In this document: in pieces, positions 30,029 through 30,681 of the stretch
Layout: each line of letters opens with the position of its first letter
How positions within the stretch are numbered: the stretch's first letter is position 1
Assembly: GCA_902493585.1 (NCBI GenBank)
Contig: CABUPZ010000028.1
Coordinates: 1 to 30,681 of the forward strand
DNA: 30,681 nt
Source of the DNA: an uncultured Fusicatenibacter sp.
GTDB taxonomy: Bacteria; Bacillota; Clostridia; Lachnospirales; Lachnospiraceae
Direction of reading: 5' to 3'
Notes under the pieces: model-generated
The model's input: the letters and a program-made list of their open reading frames with translations, nothing else
What the model was told of the DNA's origin: nothing
Databases searched by the model: none
Made by a program: the position numbers and the translations under genes

Positions 30029-30681
30029 ATGAGAACAGAAGAGCAAATGATGAAACTGATCCTTGACACAGCCAAGGAGGATGACAGGATTCTCGCAGTC
30101 TACATGAACGGCTCCAGAACGAATCCCAATGCGCCGAAAGACATTTTCCAGGACTACGATATTGTCTATGTGGTCACGGAGACGGAGAGTTTTCAGAAGG
30201 ATAGGCCCTGGATTGATCGGTTCGGAGAGCGGCTGTTCATGCAGTATCCGGAAGAAGGATTTTTCGGAACTGCAGACAGGGAGAACTGTTATGGATGGCT
30301 GATCCAGTTTGCCGACGGCAACCGTCTGGATCTGCATGTGGACACGCTGGCGTATGCGCTGCAGGATATCCGGTCGGACCGTCTGTGCAGGATCCTGCTG
30401 GACAAGAAGGGAGTCTTGCCGGAGATTCCGGAAGCGACGGATGAGGACCACTGGGTAAAAAGACCGGGACAGGAAGAATTTGAGGCAGTGTGCAATGAAT
30501 TCTGGTGGTGCCTGGACAATGTCGCCAAAGGTCTGTGGCGCCGGGAGGTTCCCTATGTACAGGATATGCTGAACCTCCATGTCCGTCCGCAGCTCGTCTG
30601 CCAGCTTTCCTGGAAGGCGGGAGCGACCGTCGGGTTCCGGAACAGCGTGGGAAAGTGCGGAAAGTATCTGTACCGCTGGCT
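30029..30681 (+). CDS. Aminoglycoside 6-adenylyltransferase-like protein (partial, runs off the right edge)
   Basis: 217 codons are visible, starting at ATG 30029 behind GGAGGG, with no stop before the window end. The nucleotidyltransferase core is AVYMNGSRTNPNAPKDIFQD followed by YDIVYVV, which gives the G-S-R and D-x-D metal-binding pattern. DLHVD near residue 110 supplies the third Asp. EFWWCLDNVAKGLWRRE and LNLHVRPQLVCQLSW match the helical C-terminal half of ANT(6)/AadE proteins (PF04439 type). Acquired members inactivate streptomycin, but chromosomal homologues are common in this bacterial group and may not confer resistance. Codon use resembles the core genes. Confidence 0.88.
   Translation, partial: MRTEEQMMKLILDTAKEDDRILAVYMNGSRTNPNAPKDIFQDYDIVYVVTETESFQKDRPWIDRFGERLFMQYPEEGFFGTADRENCYGWLIQFADGNRLDLHVDTLAYALQDIRSDRLCRILLDKKGVLPEIPEATDEDHWVKRPGQEEFEAVCNEFWWCLDNVAKGLWRREVPYVQDMLNLHVRPQLVCQLSWKAGATVGFRNSVGKCGKYLYRW

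Noticed and set aside
1..30681. CRISPR array
   Set aside because: No regularly spaced repeats of 24-40 bp with unique spacers were seen on either strand; the only tandem repeats are the short ones listed.

Overview
The window is a chromosomal segment of a low-to-mid GC Gram-positive anaerobe, most likely a Lachnospiraceae member (Clostridia). The pointers are the order rho - rpmE - DUF1385 - prmC - prfA, strong AGGAGG ribosome sites, TTGACA-N17-TATAAT promoters, a ZTP riboswitch ahead of purine genes, a PurO-type IMP cyclohydrolase paired with a stand-alone AICAR transformylase, and a DinG/Rad3-type helicase. The family assignment is inferred from gene order and content; no marker gene was compared by search.

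Left part (1-5920) is accessory and AT-rich. It holds the tail of an unidentified gene, a 163-bp imperfect palindrome that looks like a MITE, a phage-type endolysin without visible phage neighbours, about 760 bp of decayed AT-rich DNA with a possible gene remnant, and a two-gene operon for a secreted and a membrane-anchored protein of unknown function. An IS630-family element follows, with TA target duplication and a transposase broken by a stop codon and a frameshift. The endolysin and the secreted-protein operon appear to share one promoter type. A tRNA-Leu(UAG) gene on the minus strand marks the boundary with the core genome.

Middle part (6105-20474) is core, on the plus strand. It carries rho (with a charged, repeat-bearing insertion), rpmE with a structured leader, the DUF1385 membrane protein, prmC, prfA, a sugar-nucleotidyltransferase-like gene, glmM, a TPR lipoprotein and hflX. 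These cover termination of transcription and translation, ribosome rescue/GTPase functions and cell-wall precursor synthesis. A metY-type sulfhydrylase gene with its own promoter comes next, then a small membrane protein. The block ends with a promoter, ZTP riboswitch, intrinsic terminator and purO-purH for the last two steps of IMP synthesis, so the purine intermediate ZMP/ZTP is predicted to switch on the enzymes that consume it.

Right part (20475-30681) is mixed. It has a Gfo/Idh/MocA oxidoreductase (minus), a damaged GNAT gene, two small conserved-looking proteins, a hypoxanthine-DNA glycosylase, a His-rich CsoR-type metal sensor followed by an Mrp/NBP35 Fe-S ATPase, and an HPr-like protein lacking the catalytic His. 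Then come a Rad3-type helicase with an N-terminal PD-(D/E)XK-like nuclease domain, a LysR regulator convergent with and overlapping the helicase, signal peptidase I, and the start of an ANT(6)-like nucleotidyltransferase cut by the window edge.

A dispersed palindrome built on GTAACNGTTCAG occurs at several gene ends and leaders (6319, 10419, 12579, 17864, 25251), in one case inside the 3' end of prmC.
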